Part shown: positions 36,423-50,039 of the stretch, in pieces
Layout of the letters: each line of letters starts with the position of its first letter
Position numbering within the stretch: position 1 is the first letter of the stretch
Assembly: GCF_036417845.1 (NCBI RefSeq)
Contig: NC_089980.1
Coordinates: forward strand, 134,504,516-134,568,515
DNA length: 64,000 nt
Source of the DNA: Apteryx mantelli
Taxonomy: Eukaryota; Chordata; Aves; Apterygiformes; Apterygidae
Direction: 5' to 3'
Program-made: the position numbers and the translations under genes
The notes under the pieces: generated by a model
The model's database searches: none
What the model was told of the DNA's origin: nothing
Seen by the model: the letters and a program-made list of their open reading frames with translations, nothing else

Positions 36423-36518
36423 TCCATGGACCGCAGTCCTTCAGGGGTGTCCCTGCCCTGACATTAGTCCTCCATGGACCACAGTCCCTCAGGGATGTCC
36501 TGCTCATGGACAGTGAGA
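36423..36518. repeat. 48-bp tandem duplication before GULO block B
   Basis: TCCATGGACC-CAGTCC-TCAGGG-TGTCC occurs at 36423 and again at 36471, a 48-bp period with a few mismatches. The second copy runs into the splice acceptor region of block B. Confidence 0.6.
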
Positions 36519-37842
36519 TGATGAAGGGGACCATGCTGGAGCTGAAGGCTGCCTTAGAAAACACCCCAAAGAGGGTGGCTCCCTACCCTGTGGAGATTCG
36601 CTTCGCTGGGGGAGATGTGGTCTGGCTGAGTTCCTGCTTGTGGTGGGACAGCTGCTACATGAACATCATCACGTACAGGAGAGCCATGGGGTTGGGTGGC
36701 TGGAGGCTGCCAGAACCCGCTGCCACTCCTCTCCTCTTCCTCTCCAGGCTGCTGTGCTCAGGCACCAGAAGCTGTGCCCAGAGACCTTGCAGCAGTGAAT
36801 GCACAGCTCAAACACACTGCAGCCGGCTCTTGGCTGCCACTGGAGAGTGGGATCAAATGAGCTCCTGCACTGTAGCTTGCTTGTCCTGCTCAGACATTTG
36901 CAGAGCCATTGGTGGCCAGGCAGGATCCAGGCAGGAGGGGACAAGGTAGCCTTAGGGCACCCTGGAGAGGTCCACCCCTGATTCTCTCTTGAGAGTTTTG
37001 TCCTGTTCCCTGCTGGTGTTTTCCCTGTTGAAGCCTGAGCTGCTGCTGGTCCTGCTCGAGCACTTGGCCCCTGCCTGTAGTATCTGCTTCCCCATCTCCG
37101 CCCCAAAGACTGACCGGCAGCCTCTACAGACTGCCTTGGTCTTGGAGAGTCAAACACCTGGGAAGGGGTTGCTGAGGGAGGATATGCTCCTAGCACGTCT
37201 CAAACAAACTGTTTGTTTGGCTAGAGGGTTTTGGGGTGACGTGGGGGCTGGCTGAACATGAGCTGCTATGTCCCTGCCAGGGTCACTTTGAAGTCACCAC
37301 CACGCTGTAGGATTCGCTTCCCATCAGTGCCTAAGGGGTGCACGGGGTCTGTGCGAGAAGCGCTCGGTCCACAACCTATGCCTACAGGAGGTGTCAGAAC
37401 AGAGAAAAACTAACCATCTCCACTGCCTAGCTATTAATGACTGCAGTGTGGCTAGCTTAGCAAGGCACAGGCCTTCCCCACCATTGGGAGAGGGATGCCA
37501 AGGTGCCTCTCACCTCCTGTCTATCAGCTGTCACATCTGTCCACCAGCAGGACACAACTAGGGGAACCTTGGCACTCAATGCCGAGTCCTGGTGGTATGC
37601 TGATTCTCAAAGGGTTTCCCTTTCTCTGGCGCTGGTAAAAGAGACCATGACAGGTCCCCAGTGTCCACCCCAGAGCCCTTCTGCTCCAGCAGGCAATTTC
37701 TCTGGGAGGGTTTCTACATGCATAAACCCTCCCCCATGGCTCCTGCTTGTGCCATCCCTGCCGGGCCCTCCCAGGCCCTATGGGAAGGATTTCCTCTGGC
37801 TGAACTGCTGGGTGACCTACATTGGCATCACAAAGACGCATG

Positions 37843-40800
37843 GTAGGATACTGCACTTGACAAAAGTACCGTTGGCCCCATTGCTCAGGGAGGAGATGGA
37901 GCCTGGACCTCTGAAAGGAGGTCAGGGCAAGGACATGGACTGGGTCCCATCTGGGAGGCAGGTTAGTTCCCAGCCTCCCAGAAATAGTTTGAATTCAGTG
38001 ATGCTGTTGTGGTGGCTAAGTGTAGAAGTGGCCAGATGAGGTCAGCCATTTCTGGAGCCAGGGAATTTGCCCTGACACTAGTTAGTTCAGTAGCAAAGAT
38101 ACAGCCTTTGTGTACCATGCTGGAACTGTTGCATCTTGCTTTCCCAAGTCTGCCAGACTGTTAGGGATGTTTTTTATTTTGTTTGGGAACACATTTTCAG
38201 CCAACATTTCTTGCCATAGAAAGCAAGACCCAGGAAGATGACAAGTGCATGTTCTTACAATCTGCTTTGCACACTGTGTTAGGAGGCTTTGGCTGTCTAC
38301 TGCACAGCTCAGTGCTGTCCTGTGTGGCGTTACGCAGGGCATGCCCCTGCAGAGCAGTGCTGCGGCTGAGCAAACCTGAGTTGTGTGGAGTGGGGATGCA
38401 GTGAGATGTGAGATGTTCACAGACTTCCCCAACTGTATCTTTTCCTGCGAATCCTCCCCTACTCTCATCCCTTATGAGATCGGATTCACTGCCAGTCCAG
38501 GGAACCCCACACCAGCGTTGGCAGAAGGTGCTGTCCTCCTGGCAAGTGGCTTGGGGACGCTCAGAACAGAAGCGATTTTTCTGGCTGTCCCCTCCTCAGG
38601 CCAGGCAGGTATTTGGACTGGCAGTTAGCTGAGAGTAGGGCCTGTGAATTTAATCTTTCAGAAGAGCCACGGTGGATTAGAACTAAAAATCCCCTTTTGA
38701 CTCATTGCCAGGGACAGTTTCAAACTGGGAGCAGGTTTCATGACGTGCTAGAAACACTTCAGGGGTTTAGGACTGTGAAATATGGCATCTGTGACTGTGT
38801 GGGAGCTGAGATCCATGAGCTGTTATTGATGACACAGTCCTTGGTCATGATGAACTGTATATCCTGCATGACAGGGAGAGTCAGGTGCCTTGGAACAGTT
38901 TGTCTTTTGACCTGAATTTAATAGGCTTTGTAAATCTGTAGCTGCAGCAAACACATACGGTGCACATACTCCTTCTTCCCTCTCTGCACAAAGGCGTTTA
39001 TGTGCAGAAGTATCATCTCCAAATGTCCAGGGACACGCAGATGGTGCATACCCTTGTACCAAAGTAACCTGTGATCTTTAATGCTCTAATGGTGAGCATT
39101 CAGCACACACCAGGACATGAAGATGCAGAGATATGTAACAGAAACAGCAAGTGTGAGTGAAGTATGAATGGAAAGGCAGGTGTTAAATCACAGAAGAAAT
39201 GGTGGGTGGAGAGATGAAAGAATAACATGTTGATAGCATTTTGTTAGGCAGAGCGTCATAGTCACAGCACATGTGTGTGCAGTTCTCAGTGCACCCAGTT
39301 CAGGAAAACAAAGGACAGCCCAGAAGAGGAGGCAAAAGGACAATGAGTAAGTGAACGTTTTGCCTAATGACTCACAAAAATGAGGCAAGATAGAGAGGCA
39401 AAAATCATGACCTCCGCCACCTCCTACAGGGCCCAAAAGGCACATCTAAAAACTATCTCACTGTTACTAATGAAGAACAACCCAGGAGATGTGACGGGGA
39501 CTTCATAATTGCTGTCCTTTGTCCTCTCTGTCACATCTAAGGGATCCTGGACAGACTACTTGATGGACTGAGCTGCACACTGTTCCCTGGGGTGTCCACA
39601 TCTTCCAAGGGACATTGACCATGCAGGCCTGGCAGAAACCAAGCTGTGAGCCAGTGCATCTCCGTGGGGGAGATGCAGGGACTGGGAACATGGAGCACTT
39701 CATGGGACATCGTTGTCCTGTAGAAAAGATACTCTTTTGCTCTTTGCTCACACTGATGTCTGTACACATTGCATCGATGCTGCCTTCTCCCCACCCATTC
39801 AGAAAAAACTAAGAGCGTCAGAGAAGATGAGCCAAAGATCAGCAGTACCAAACCTAGAAGGACAGTGCATAAGTTCTGGCTTGCCACTTGCACCCTTCCC
39901 CTCACTCTCCCAGGGAAGCTGATGAACCTGTTTTCCACTTAGCATCAACACTCTTATGTCCTAGGGCCTGTGGATTCCCTGGTGTTTGACAAGTGAGGTG
40001 CTGATTTGCAGCATGATGATGCTGGATATGGTTTGGTATGTGCCCAGATCTGAGCAAGGCTGGCAGTTGTTGTGTTAAGAGGGACGGAGGAGAGGGTGCA
40101 GGAAGGGGAATGCCAATTATACATCAGAAGCACTTAGAAGGTGAACATCTGTTGGGGTCTGAAGGGAAAAACTTCCTTTTTTTTTTCTTTTTTTCCCAAC
40201 TTTATTTTCTCATCTGTACATAAGAATAAGGTTTTGAGAGGTCTCTGTAAAGTATCCTGAGATTTATAGATGAAAAATACTAGTAATTATTATTATGGAG
40301 GTGAGGTTTTGCTTTATTCCTAAAGAGGACAAAGGCTTCCCTGGTAAACCCCCCCAAGCTACATATTGAGGACTATTGATGTCTATTTGGGCTGTATTAC
40401 ATTGATTTCCAAGCAAATCCTGTACTCTTCTGCAAGTAGGCAAGCTTGCCATCTTCAGTACGCAGTGGGAAAGAAAGGAACTGCATGCAGAGTTTGACAG
40501 TGAAAGAGCACGTGAATCTGTTCTCACTCCTAATAAACTGATATTTATATGCATTTGTTCATTTGTTTAATGACAGCTATGCAGTTGAGGTGGAGGGGAG
40601 AGGGACTTGCAGAGCTGAATGTCTGAAGTTAGGCATCTAAATTCTTTTCGTGGGTCAGAAAACATATATTGCTGGTCAGGCCTCATAAGCAAAGAGGCTT
40701 TCAAGCTATTTGTCTGCTTTTCTTCATTTTCTGCAGTGTGCTGTGAATGGGAAGATACCTTGCATGAGGATGTGTGAGGTGATGTGTGTGTTGTGGGCTA

Positions 40801-43800
40801 AGTGGCTATGGGATAACCGATATGCTGCTTCCTGTGGTCACAGACCTTTACCCTGTAGATTATGGTTACTTCTAGCTCCTTTTTGCATTAAATACATAAG
40901 AAAAGACATATGGATGCAGTGCACTTTCAAGCATATAATATCCTTGTTCTTTCTGAAATTTATTTTGCTGTTTTTTTTTTTAATTTAATTACTTGGGCTG
41001 GCAGTGCTCAGCAGAGGGGTATATGTAGATGTGTGTTTGTCAAGGAAGGGAAATAAAGAAGGTTGGATATCAGGAAACTGAGGATTCCCACTGTCTAGAA
41101 ACATGCTGAAATTTGTGCAGCCAGCAAGCCTCGTACCTGATATTTTGGGACTGTGGTAATGACAGAGAGGGCAGGGGCATGGCAAGTGTGCAGAGTATGC
41201 CAGGCTGGTACAAGCTGGGGTGGATTTGAGGCTGCTCAGATTTGGTGGCTTTCTCTCCTGACTCGGGAAGAAAGCAAATAGTTGGAGCCAGCACCCTTGC
41301 AGTGATGATAATCAACCCCCCAAAACCTATCCCAAACCTTCTTGGGAGGCTTCTTCCCCTCCTCCTGGGTGCATCTCTGGAGAAGCTGTTCGGAGGGAGA
41401 GCAGATCCGTTCAGAAGGAAAGATCGGTGGGCTGAGCTGAGGTGGAGGGAAGCACATCTTCCTGGCTGGATGTTTTCAGCACTGCTATAGCTGGTTGAAG
41501 GGGACCAAACCTCCGAGGAAGACGGGCTTGGTTCCGTTTGACCAGCCAGAGCAGAGCATAGCTCCTGACCACGCAGCGTGATGCCTTCCCTGTGCCTTCC
41601 CTGCAATGTGAATTAGACAGATTAGACAGGAGCGCTGGTGCCATCCACTGCTTGGGGGGAGAGAAGGATGTCACAGCAGATAAGAGACCAGCCTAGGAGA
41701 CCTCTGCGTCATTCCACTTCCCACCTCAGATGACTTCTTTTATATCCAGTTTTGGCTGAGAACTGGTGCTTGCACAGTATCCATGTGATGCCCCAGGCTC
41801 TGGGTGGTTGTCTGGACTAGGGTGAATTTCTCACTAAAAGAGAAGTAAGTCAACAGCATTTAGAGATGGGTCTAAGCCACAAGAGCTGGCTTCTGCGTCC
41901 CTTCTAGATCTTTCATGGAGTCTGGGCTTGTTTTGAGAGCATGTTTGTGGTCCACTTAGAGTCCGGCTCGTAAGACTGGGCATGGATAATGTGGAAAGTC
42001 CCCTGAAGTTTGGGGGCTCAGTACTTGCCCATCCTGAGCCACAGCAATATCTTAGAAGCTTTCTCTTCATACAGCTGTTTTCTGCCTGCTGTTTTCTCTC
42101 TCCCTATTTTTCCTCCCCCCCTTCCTTCTTTATTTTTTATTTTTAATAATAAAAAAGGAAAAGCTGGAGGGAGGAAGGGAGGAAAGATGCTTCCTTTGTC
42201 GACTGAAGGGAAGTCACCTGCCAGTTGTCAGTCAGGCATCACTTTTCAGAGAGCCGCCTCGAGCCCTCCAGCTGTACCTGGGAGTCTCGGAGAGGAGACA
42301 GCTGCCAGGGACCATGAGCAGCGGGGCACGTGGCAGCTTCCAAACAGGACAAAAGCAGCATTTTTCCAGCCCTGTGCCTAGGCCCCTCTCCATGTGCAAG
42401 TGGTTTGTCAGTAACCTGACAAAATTTTCTCTGAAAAACATTTCAATTAGAAGGGTGTTTTTTTCTCCTTTTTCTTCCTCCCCTTCCTTTGTCATTGCTG
42501 AATATTGGGAGGAATGTTAACCCAAGCAACCTCAGGACTCCTCTACTTGATCAAAGCTCTTTCTTTGCATCATCAAGGCTATTTTTTAGCAGAGAAAACA
42601 CCAGCAGCCTAAATTCTATATTGTCTATGGAGACATCCGCCTTGCTGCAAAAGAACAGCTCAGGCAAGCATTCATTTCATGCACTCTCCCATCAGCATTA
42701 GATGGTTGCAATCTGCTAATGAGTTGGTGGAAGGGAGGGAGAATTAGGCCTGTCCTTAAGCCATTTCACAATTTTATCTTCACCCACCAGCGGGCAGAGG
42801 GAGGTGCAGAGCTAAAACAGTGGCCTTGACCCCCAGCCAGGCTAGAAGCTTTCCTGAACCTTAGCTCTTTGTCTGCCTGACTGGTCTGCATTGTTCCTTC
42901 TCATGTGTCTCTGCCAGTGTGTGCCCGTAACTTAATCCTGGCCCATGCTGTGCACCAAGAGTTAATGATCATTGCAGGATATAGTGGAACAAGCGTAAGC
43001 AAGCTGGAGACAGCTGCAGAAAGTAAATGAGGGATGGGATTCAACTCCAGATTTAAACACCCAGATTTAGGTGTCTATTCACTGTGTTTCCCTGTGCGCT
43101 GGTTGTCTGGGCCTCCATTCCAGTGACTGGAGATAATGTCAGTATAGTTAGTCAAGACTAGAGATGGGTTCAGCTGACCAGCCAGAAGGGGAGGCTTCAT
43201 TTGCCAGCACATAAATAAGCATCTGGCACCATCTGAAGAACCCTAAGGTGTCTGAGACAGCCATATGTGGCAGGCAGGTATGGCACAGGACATACCTGAG
43301 ATCTAGAAGAACAGCTAGAAGCCAGTGGGATATTCTTATAGCATCTCCGAAGTTACTCAGTGCTTCTTTTTAGGCAGCTAAATAAAGCCCGCATCTCCAC
43401 ACACTATGAAGAGAGTGTGCATGCAGACACTTGCATTTAAGAGCATGGATCTGGAGCTGAGTCTGACCTTTAGTAACACAAGCTAGTCGTGATCTATTCA
43501 GGATTACAAGAAAGTTTTACTTTGTTTTTCATTGCTTTCTCTAACTTGAGGTGGCTGAAATACTTTAAAAAACTATTTTATATGAATTTACTACTTAGTG
43601 TTGCTGACTTACTGAAACAGTGTTGTTTTATGGTTCGAACAGAGTTCTTGGCTCTGCTTTCATCTCTTCTGACATCTTGTCCCTGCACTTCTGCTTCCTT
43701 GACTGTACAAACAGGGAGAGCTGCACTCACTTCCCCAGGACAGCCCAGCCCATTAGTTCAGTATTACCCAAAGCATGAAATGCATCATATTTGTGGGATG

Positions 43801-46800
43801 GGTGGAGAAAAGTCCCTCCATTGCACACCAAACTCTCATCTTCTGTTATCAATAACAAAAGTCTGCAGTTACAATTGCAAAGAAAACCTTGAAGTCCACA
43901 TGAGAGCGTGGCTGATGCAGAAATTTCTGCCCAAGTGTGTGGAGAGCCTGAAACAACCAGCTGTGAGCATCACTGTTTGTTTTCCTCAGCACCAAACGTA
44001 AGAGCCCTAAAATCACACCTCACATGGCTGTTTCATTTCTCGATGGAGCTTGTAAGAAGAGGGAGGAAACAAGCAAGGAGAGCTACACAAAACATCCCTG
44101 ACAGGTCATGGCAGTTCTTGATTGCTCATCACATGCTGCTGCTCTCATTACTACGAAAGACTTAAGTCTTCCACATTTTAGAGATGAGGAAGCCACCAGG
44201 TGCAGAAGGGAAGTGTTGTGTTTGAGACATGGGCAATGGGTTGATCAGCAAAGCCAGGAAGAGAACAGAGGTCTGGATTCATATCCCTGCATGCTCTTCC
44301 TGCCGGATCCCCTTTTATCTTGTGCAGTTGTTGCTATTAATGAAGAAAAGAGCATTTTCCTCTACTGCATTTTTATTCTGAAGTACTTTTTCATAAACCT
44401 GAGAGTCAAATCTGTAGAAAAAGGACACCATGAGACAGTGTTTGACAAGCACCTTCTTGAATTACATCGGGGAGACCACAGGGCTTGGATAAGATGCAGA
44501 AGCCTGGGTTTTGATTCAGACTGAAATTTTGAAAAGCATCCTGGTGACTGAGGAGCCTAAATGTCATGGGTTTCAAGGTCTATATCGGTATATTAAATAG
44601 TGCTGAGGTACAAGCACAGGAACTCAGTGGTTTTTGCTGTGTTAGCAAAGTCACTAGCACAGTTTTGAACTGTGTCAACTAGTACTGACTAGCAATTTCC
44701 AAGCTCAGTTTAGGAATCAGGGAGGACTACGGACCATTCCCAATAGGGAGTTTGAATTTGGCCATCCTCTTTAAGGAGATGAGATAGCTGAATACTTGTT
44801 TCTTTCCCATTGGTTTCAGGGTCAGGAAACAGGCCCTGGCACTATTTTGTGTAGTAATAGTGATGTGGATAGTGTGACTTCGACTCCAAATGCCAAAGCT
44901 TCTTTGGAACATGAGGCCAAGGAATATAAGCTGCAGTAATTCAAGCCAGCTTGCTTGGGTATTGCCTACATCAGAACATGTCCAGCATGAATTACACAAC
45001 TTACCCCAAAGTTGGACAAATATATAAGTATGAATTTGCTGAATTATTGTGTCTACTTGCTAGCTGTACCCATGATAGGCAGTTTAAAAGTAAGTTGTGA
45101 ACATTTCCAGCCTGTGTAATCACTGCAGCATAGACATGTCCTTAAGCTTCTAAGTAGGTCAAGTTTGTTAAGGGTATTTTGAGACTGAATTCCTGCAATT
45201 TCCCATGGGAATAAGTGTCTAAAGACCTTTGAGGGGCTAGGCCATAATGCTAACGTCAGTCTCCATTGTTGCAGAGCTTCAAAATATTTCCTAGAGGCTT
45301 TCCTTAAATAAATTAAGACAGACTGAAAGCTACCTAAAGTTTTGAATAGCTGGCCTATAATGCAAGAATGCAATGTGTGAGAAATGGTTTGAGCTGTTCA
45401 GCTCCAAGGAACAGGATATCCAGTATGCTCTGGAGATATCCAGGATTTCTCCAGGCTATCCTGGGTGAAAGGCCATTGGCCAACTGTCTTACAGTTTGCA
45501 ACAAATCTGCTGAACTCGCTGCTACACAAGCATCATTAGAGCCAAGAACTAAGCAGAGCTTGGAAGATGAAAGGATTTTGTGTACATGGCAAGAATATCC
45601 TGAGCTACAGTAATAGAGATTTAAGACAAAAAACACACTATTTTTGAGAAGGCTATATGCCTGCTTTTCTTCACAGTCTAACTAACATAAGATTGGAGGC
45701 AACTTTCTGCATAATCTGGCCTGCTCTCTGACTGCTTACTACTCTGCTGTGAAGCTACAGGCTCAGAGAGGCAGGATATTGAATTCAGTGTAGCCAATCC
45801 AGTACAGAAATTCCTATATCTATAGCACTCATTTTAATCCAATTAATGGAGTCCTTGTTATGAACTACTGGAAGCAGAGAGGACAGTTTTGTCTCTGATG
45901 TGAGCTCTAGATCAGCCAAGCATATTCATTCTCACTCTTTGCAAGAAATCCCTATCCAGTGCTATGTAAGCCTTTCTTGATGTCACTAAACCTGAAGCAT
46001 TTTCTGCCCATCGAGAATGGACAACAGTTGTTGAGGCAATCTCATCTGGGATGTAGTGATTTTCAAAATCCCCTCCAAAAGTTCTTTCAGGACTGGGCAA
46101 ATATCATTCTGCTTAGGAGGAGCCTATATTCAGATAGGTGATTTTCTGGAGAAAGAGGTGCAGAATACATCTTTGTTATCGAATTTGCATTAATTCAGGA
46201 GTTTGCAACCTTTTTAGATTTGAAGATCCTTATGCACTTTCCACTGGCATTGGGGGCCTGTAGAGTGAATATAAGGTGCCTGACTATAGGCAGCTTTGAG
46301 AACAAAGTCAGATTCAACTAAAATGCAGTTACATAAAAGTATTTGACTCCTTGCAGTAGCTGGAAGCAGAGGACACCGGTGAATCTCCCTGAAACCACAC
46401 ACTTCCTTACATTCCATAGCAGCCTAATCCATATGGGGATATAAAGAAGCATGTCATCTCAAAAGAGAAGTCTGGATCCCGACCTCTGGGCAGCAGGACA
46501 GCTGTCTATCCTCCACTTTTAAAGAGGTAGTATTGCTCCTCAGATGTGTTTCAGAGCAGGCTGGTCTGCTTCCTCCCTGGAAAAGCAGTGGGAGCACAAA
46601 GACATGTAATTCTGCTGGTGGCCTCGGTCAGTTCTATATGTTTGGAGAAACATTTTCAAGCTCTTCATCTTTTTGAGCGCCTGTCATTTGTGAGCACTCC
46701 TGTGTGTGCTATTGCACAGTGCTGAAGGCTGAGGTGTCATGTGTGTGCGTGGACATGCATATATCTTGGACCTGTGCTGATACCCCCGAAATTCTGAAAA

Positions 46801-47026
46801 GTTAGTTTTCTGTAAAAAACAAGTTACGCAAGTGAGAATTGAAAGATACCATCCTCGCCTTTTACATTATTATTATCATGGGTATCAAGGCAGGGCCTTG
46901 AGGACCTGACCAAGAAGAGGACCTGCTCACACACAGTAAGGAGGTCCCTGCCCTGGACAGCTGCCTGACGAAAGCTAGACAGGAGCCCACTGAAGCCTGA
47001 CCTGTTTTTTCAGAAAGGAGCTTTCA
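37843..47026. other. Intergenic, nothing firm
   Basis: No gene recognised apart from one MIR-like relic. Open frames at 41070-41606 (minus) and 43489-44001 (plus) are of chance length and lack family motifs. Confidence 0.5.
44170..44315 (+). mobile_element. MIR-like SINE relic
   Basis: TTTTAGAGATGAGGAAGCCA starts a series continuing with AGCCAGGAAGAGAACAGAGG, TCTGGATTCATATCCCTGCA and GCTCTTCC, in the order of the MIR core and 3' end. Confidence 0.5.
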
Positions 47027-47295
47027 ACTCATAGAGCTACAGGGTAATTTAGGTTGGAAGGGACCTCTGGAGGTTTCTGGTCCAACTCCTGGCTCAAGGA
47101 AGGGCAAGCTTAGATTGGATTGCTCGGGACCTTGTCCAGTGAGTGACTGCGGGATGGAGATCCCACAATCTCTCTGGGTCTCTGCCCCAAAGTTTGACCA
47201 CCCTCGTGGTGAAAAAACTGTTTCTTAATAACTACTTGGAATTTTGTGCTCCAACTATTGTCTTATCATGGGGTACCTTTGAGAGGAGTCTGTCA
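47027..47295 (-). mobile_element. CR1 3' fragment, reverse orientation
   Basis: TAGGTTGGAAGGGACCTCTG at 47051 is the reversed CR1 tail. It continues through GATGGAGATCCCACAATCTC and CACCCTCGTGGTGAAAAAAC to about 47295, so it includes some of the end of ORF2. Confidence 0.85.
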
Positions 47296-49056
47296 TGACA
47301 TAGATGTCAGAACATACAGACAAATTTCTATATTTGATGATAGAAATGACCAGCAGAAGCAAAATGCAGGGTACCCTGCTGTCCTGACTCAGAGTTTGGA
47401 GGAGGCAGGGGTCTGGCGGTAAGCGGGGAATCAGGGATTGGGTACTGCCTGCACTGATTCTCTCCGTGGTCCTGCACCTCTTGTCCCACCTTTTCCACTC
47501 CTCCCTTTGGGACTAAAGTACTCATTCACCCCACTTTGATACACTCTCATTCCCAGTGAAGTAGGCATGGTCAGGGATGCTGGACACGCTCAAGGGGAAC
47601 TATGTCCATGTTCAGGGAACAGTTGGTTGTAATAAATTCTTCCATGTACCTGATTCACAAAGGTAATTTCCTTCTAAGTGGAAGTGTTTCTGAGGATGGG
47701 AAAGGCGGGGGAAGTAACCAGACTTTAGTGCTACACAACTAGTCCACACAAGAGTATAGGACAGGAAAGGAAACTAAGCTTTCTCCCATATCTCCCTTTT
47801 CCAAAAGAGTCAAAAGACTAAGGAATGATCTCAGCTGATGAAAAGTGCTAAAATCAAGACAGGAATAACCCCAAGCCTTGAAGGAGACACATAGGCTCTT
47901 TGATGTGGGCAAATCCTAGCGAGAGCGCCACGCACAGAGTCCAGACAGCAAAGCAACACTCCTCAGAGGCTGCAGGCCTCCCTGGACCTCTCTCCAGCTT
48001 TGCTATCACTTTCCAGCCATTTTATTTTGTGTTTCAGGAGTCGGGTCAGAATTGCTCTCCATGCCCATCCTACCCATGGCAGAGGCATTCCCCCCACGTG
48101 ATGCTACTGCAGCCTCTTCTAACATCTGACATTGATTTTTCATGTCTCACATGCAAACATCTTGGTTTTTTTCTGCACCTACTTTTTCTCTCTTTCAGCT
48201 AATCAGTAAGTCTGTGCCACTGCATGATTTATGTTTACAAATGGGTTTAGGGTGGAGGTCCATGCCATGGCGATGCTCGTCCTAACGCTCAGCTGGGGCT
48301 GAACTGGTTAGTAACCCACATTTTTACTTACAGCCAGACTTGAAGGACTAATTGGTTTGTGGCTATGATGAGGCACAGAAGGGGATTCGTGTGCCATGTT
48401 TGTCTGTGGCAAGCGGGTGCTGAGAGGTGCACGACTGGCCAGTGATGCACGGGAAATTTGCAGCAGAGAGAGTCATACTCTTCTCCCGAGTCTCAGCTTG
48501 GACCTTGATTCTGCATCTGCCCAGGGTAGAGAAGGAATCAGGGTAGCTGCAGGTGTTTGAAATAGAAATTATTTCATTTGCACTTTGCTCAAGCAGTATT
48601 TCAAGCCCCGGTCATTACATCTGACAAGCAACATCCTGGAACAAGTAATAGCTGCATCCCTTTAACTAGTAGCAATCTAGCAGATTTCTGCAAGCAGAAC
48701 TGGAAAAACTTGTGGTATTTACAGACAAATTCATAATTCCCATGATATTAGTAGTTTTTCTTTTCCATGGATTTAGAGGTTGTTGAGTCAAGGAACAGAT
48801 CAATCAATTAAAAACTTTATGATCCTGATGCTATAAAAAAAACCTCTAAGTAATTTTGCTCATATAAAAAGACCTATTGACTTCAGTGGCAGATGGGTGG
48901 TTGCGGGGGAAAGGTTATTTGTTTGTTTTTTAAAGCAAGGTAAAGACTTTCCTGTGTGATTTCTGGAACAACTCATGCAGGGAATTTCACATACTCAGTC
49001 ATTCCTGCATTAAATCCAGTAACTGATAAAACAAATGAATGCATGTTTTAGAGAGA

Positions 49057-49075
49057 TGAGTCATGCAGTGACTCA
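49057..49075. promoter_or_regulatory. Paired AP-1-like sites in inverted arrangement
   Basis: TGAGTCATGCAGTGACTCA holds two perfect AP-1 heptamers as mirror images, five bases apart, forming a near-palindrome. A third TGACTCA is at 49381. The setting is 27 kb upstream of IL17A. AP-1/BATF binding is inference from the motif. Confidence 0.4.
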
Positions 49076-50039
49076 GTGAACGATATTGATTAGGAGTCTG
49101 CGAGATCAGGAATGGTGCTTGCATTTGGGTTAAACAGAGGTCTTTATACCAAGCACAAAATAGACATTAAAAAGACCTGCAACAAAGGCTGCCTGTTCTT
49201 TATTTTTTTTTTAAATGTAAGATAGACCATTATTATAGGAGCATTTATTACATTTTAAATCAAGGCAAAAACTCAATGTAACTTTTTCTTTCTGTAAGAA
49301 AGCATAAAGGCTTCTGACTCAGAAGAGACGAGGAAGCTATTGCTGACAGTGTAAAACTCCCAAAGATTTTGGTGGAGCCGTGACTCAGTCTGTGAGTTCC
49401 CACTCTTCTGAGTGCAGAAATCTCTTTAAATGAGTTATCAATAAAAATGAACAAATATGTTTCTTTTTAGCCCAGTTAGAATATAAGTTTCTGTTTAGCA
49501 CACCAGCTCTGCATGATTTTTATTATTCATGGCTGTAAGCACTTAATCTAGTAGACAGCACAAGCCCCAGTTTCATTGCTGTGCTACATTAGAAGCCATG
49601 AACAAGACTGGAAAAGGGACTACTGCAGCAGCCATATATTGTAAGAGACTTCCTCCATTAAGGAAAAATGGTACCTTTGCCAATTAAATTTGGTTTAGGG
49701 TTGCGAAATGACATGCATGGACTTTGACCCCAAATTTCATGCTTCTCATTCCGGTTACGAAAAAACTTTTGATTGAAAACCTCTCCCTGTAGGTATCCAG
49801 AGTGAAAACTGGGTCCTTATTATGTGATTTAGTCACTTTGGTAAAGCAGAAGTGGAAAAAGAATTGGATCCTTCCTGCAAATCACTTTTTTAAAAACTGA
49901 AGGGGGATGAAAAAAACAAATTAGGAAGAATGAGAGAAAAAGTTTGTGGCATAAAAAGGAAAGAGATGAACACATAACAAAACTTTACTGTATGCAGAGC
50001 TTTTTCATCAGCAGATCTCCAGATACTTAACAAAGGGTC

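Larger units (their letters stand above)
35509..37842 (+). pseudogene. GULO: GULO (L-gulonolactone oxidase) pseudogene fragment, three exon remnants
   Basis: Remnant of the enzyme that oxidises L-gulono-1,4-lactone in the last step of vitamin C synthesis. Block A (35509-35658) follows a good acceptor (CTCTCCCCCGTAG), encodes WISCCFFWLLF, then in another frame YKIFSYEGHFKQHVKDWAI. The spacer is 4 bp short of the family length, so the frame is broken. Block B (about 36514-36678) is open and encodes [19 protein letters not shown] and [11 protein letters not shown]. The base pair after it is GA, not the GT a donor needs. Block C (37775-37842, 68 bp) has an acceptor (CCTCCCAG) and a donor (GTAGG) and encodes PYGKDFLWLNCWVTYI. 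Together they cover part of the C-terminal ALO domain in the correct order. The N-terminal FAD-binding exons and the last exon were not found, so this is a partial, unprocessed copy. Whether it is the remains of the ancestral gene or a duplicate cannot be told from this window. Confidence 0.85.

Noticed and set aside
38498-38535. Possible last GULO exon (GTPHQRWQKV)
   Set aside because: Only G, P, H, W and K align with the family and the rest does not continue, so chance is likely.
41070-41606. 178-codon minus-strand frame
   Set aside because: Three overlapping frames in the same stretch and no recognisable motif or splice context.
43489-44001. 170-codon plus-strand frame
   Set aside because: No recognised domain. 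The hydrophobic start is AT-rich composition, and a SINE relic follows closely.
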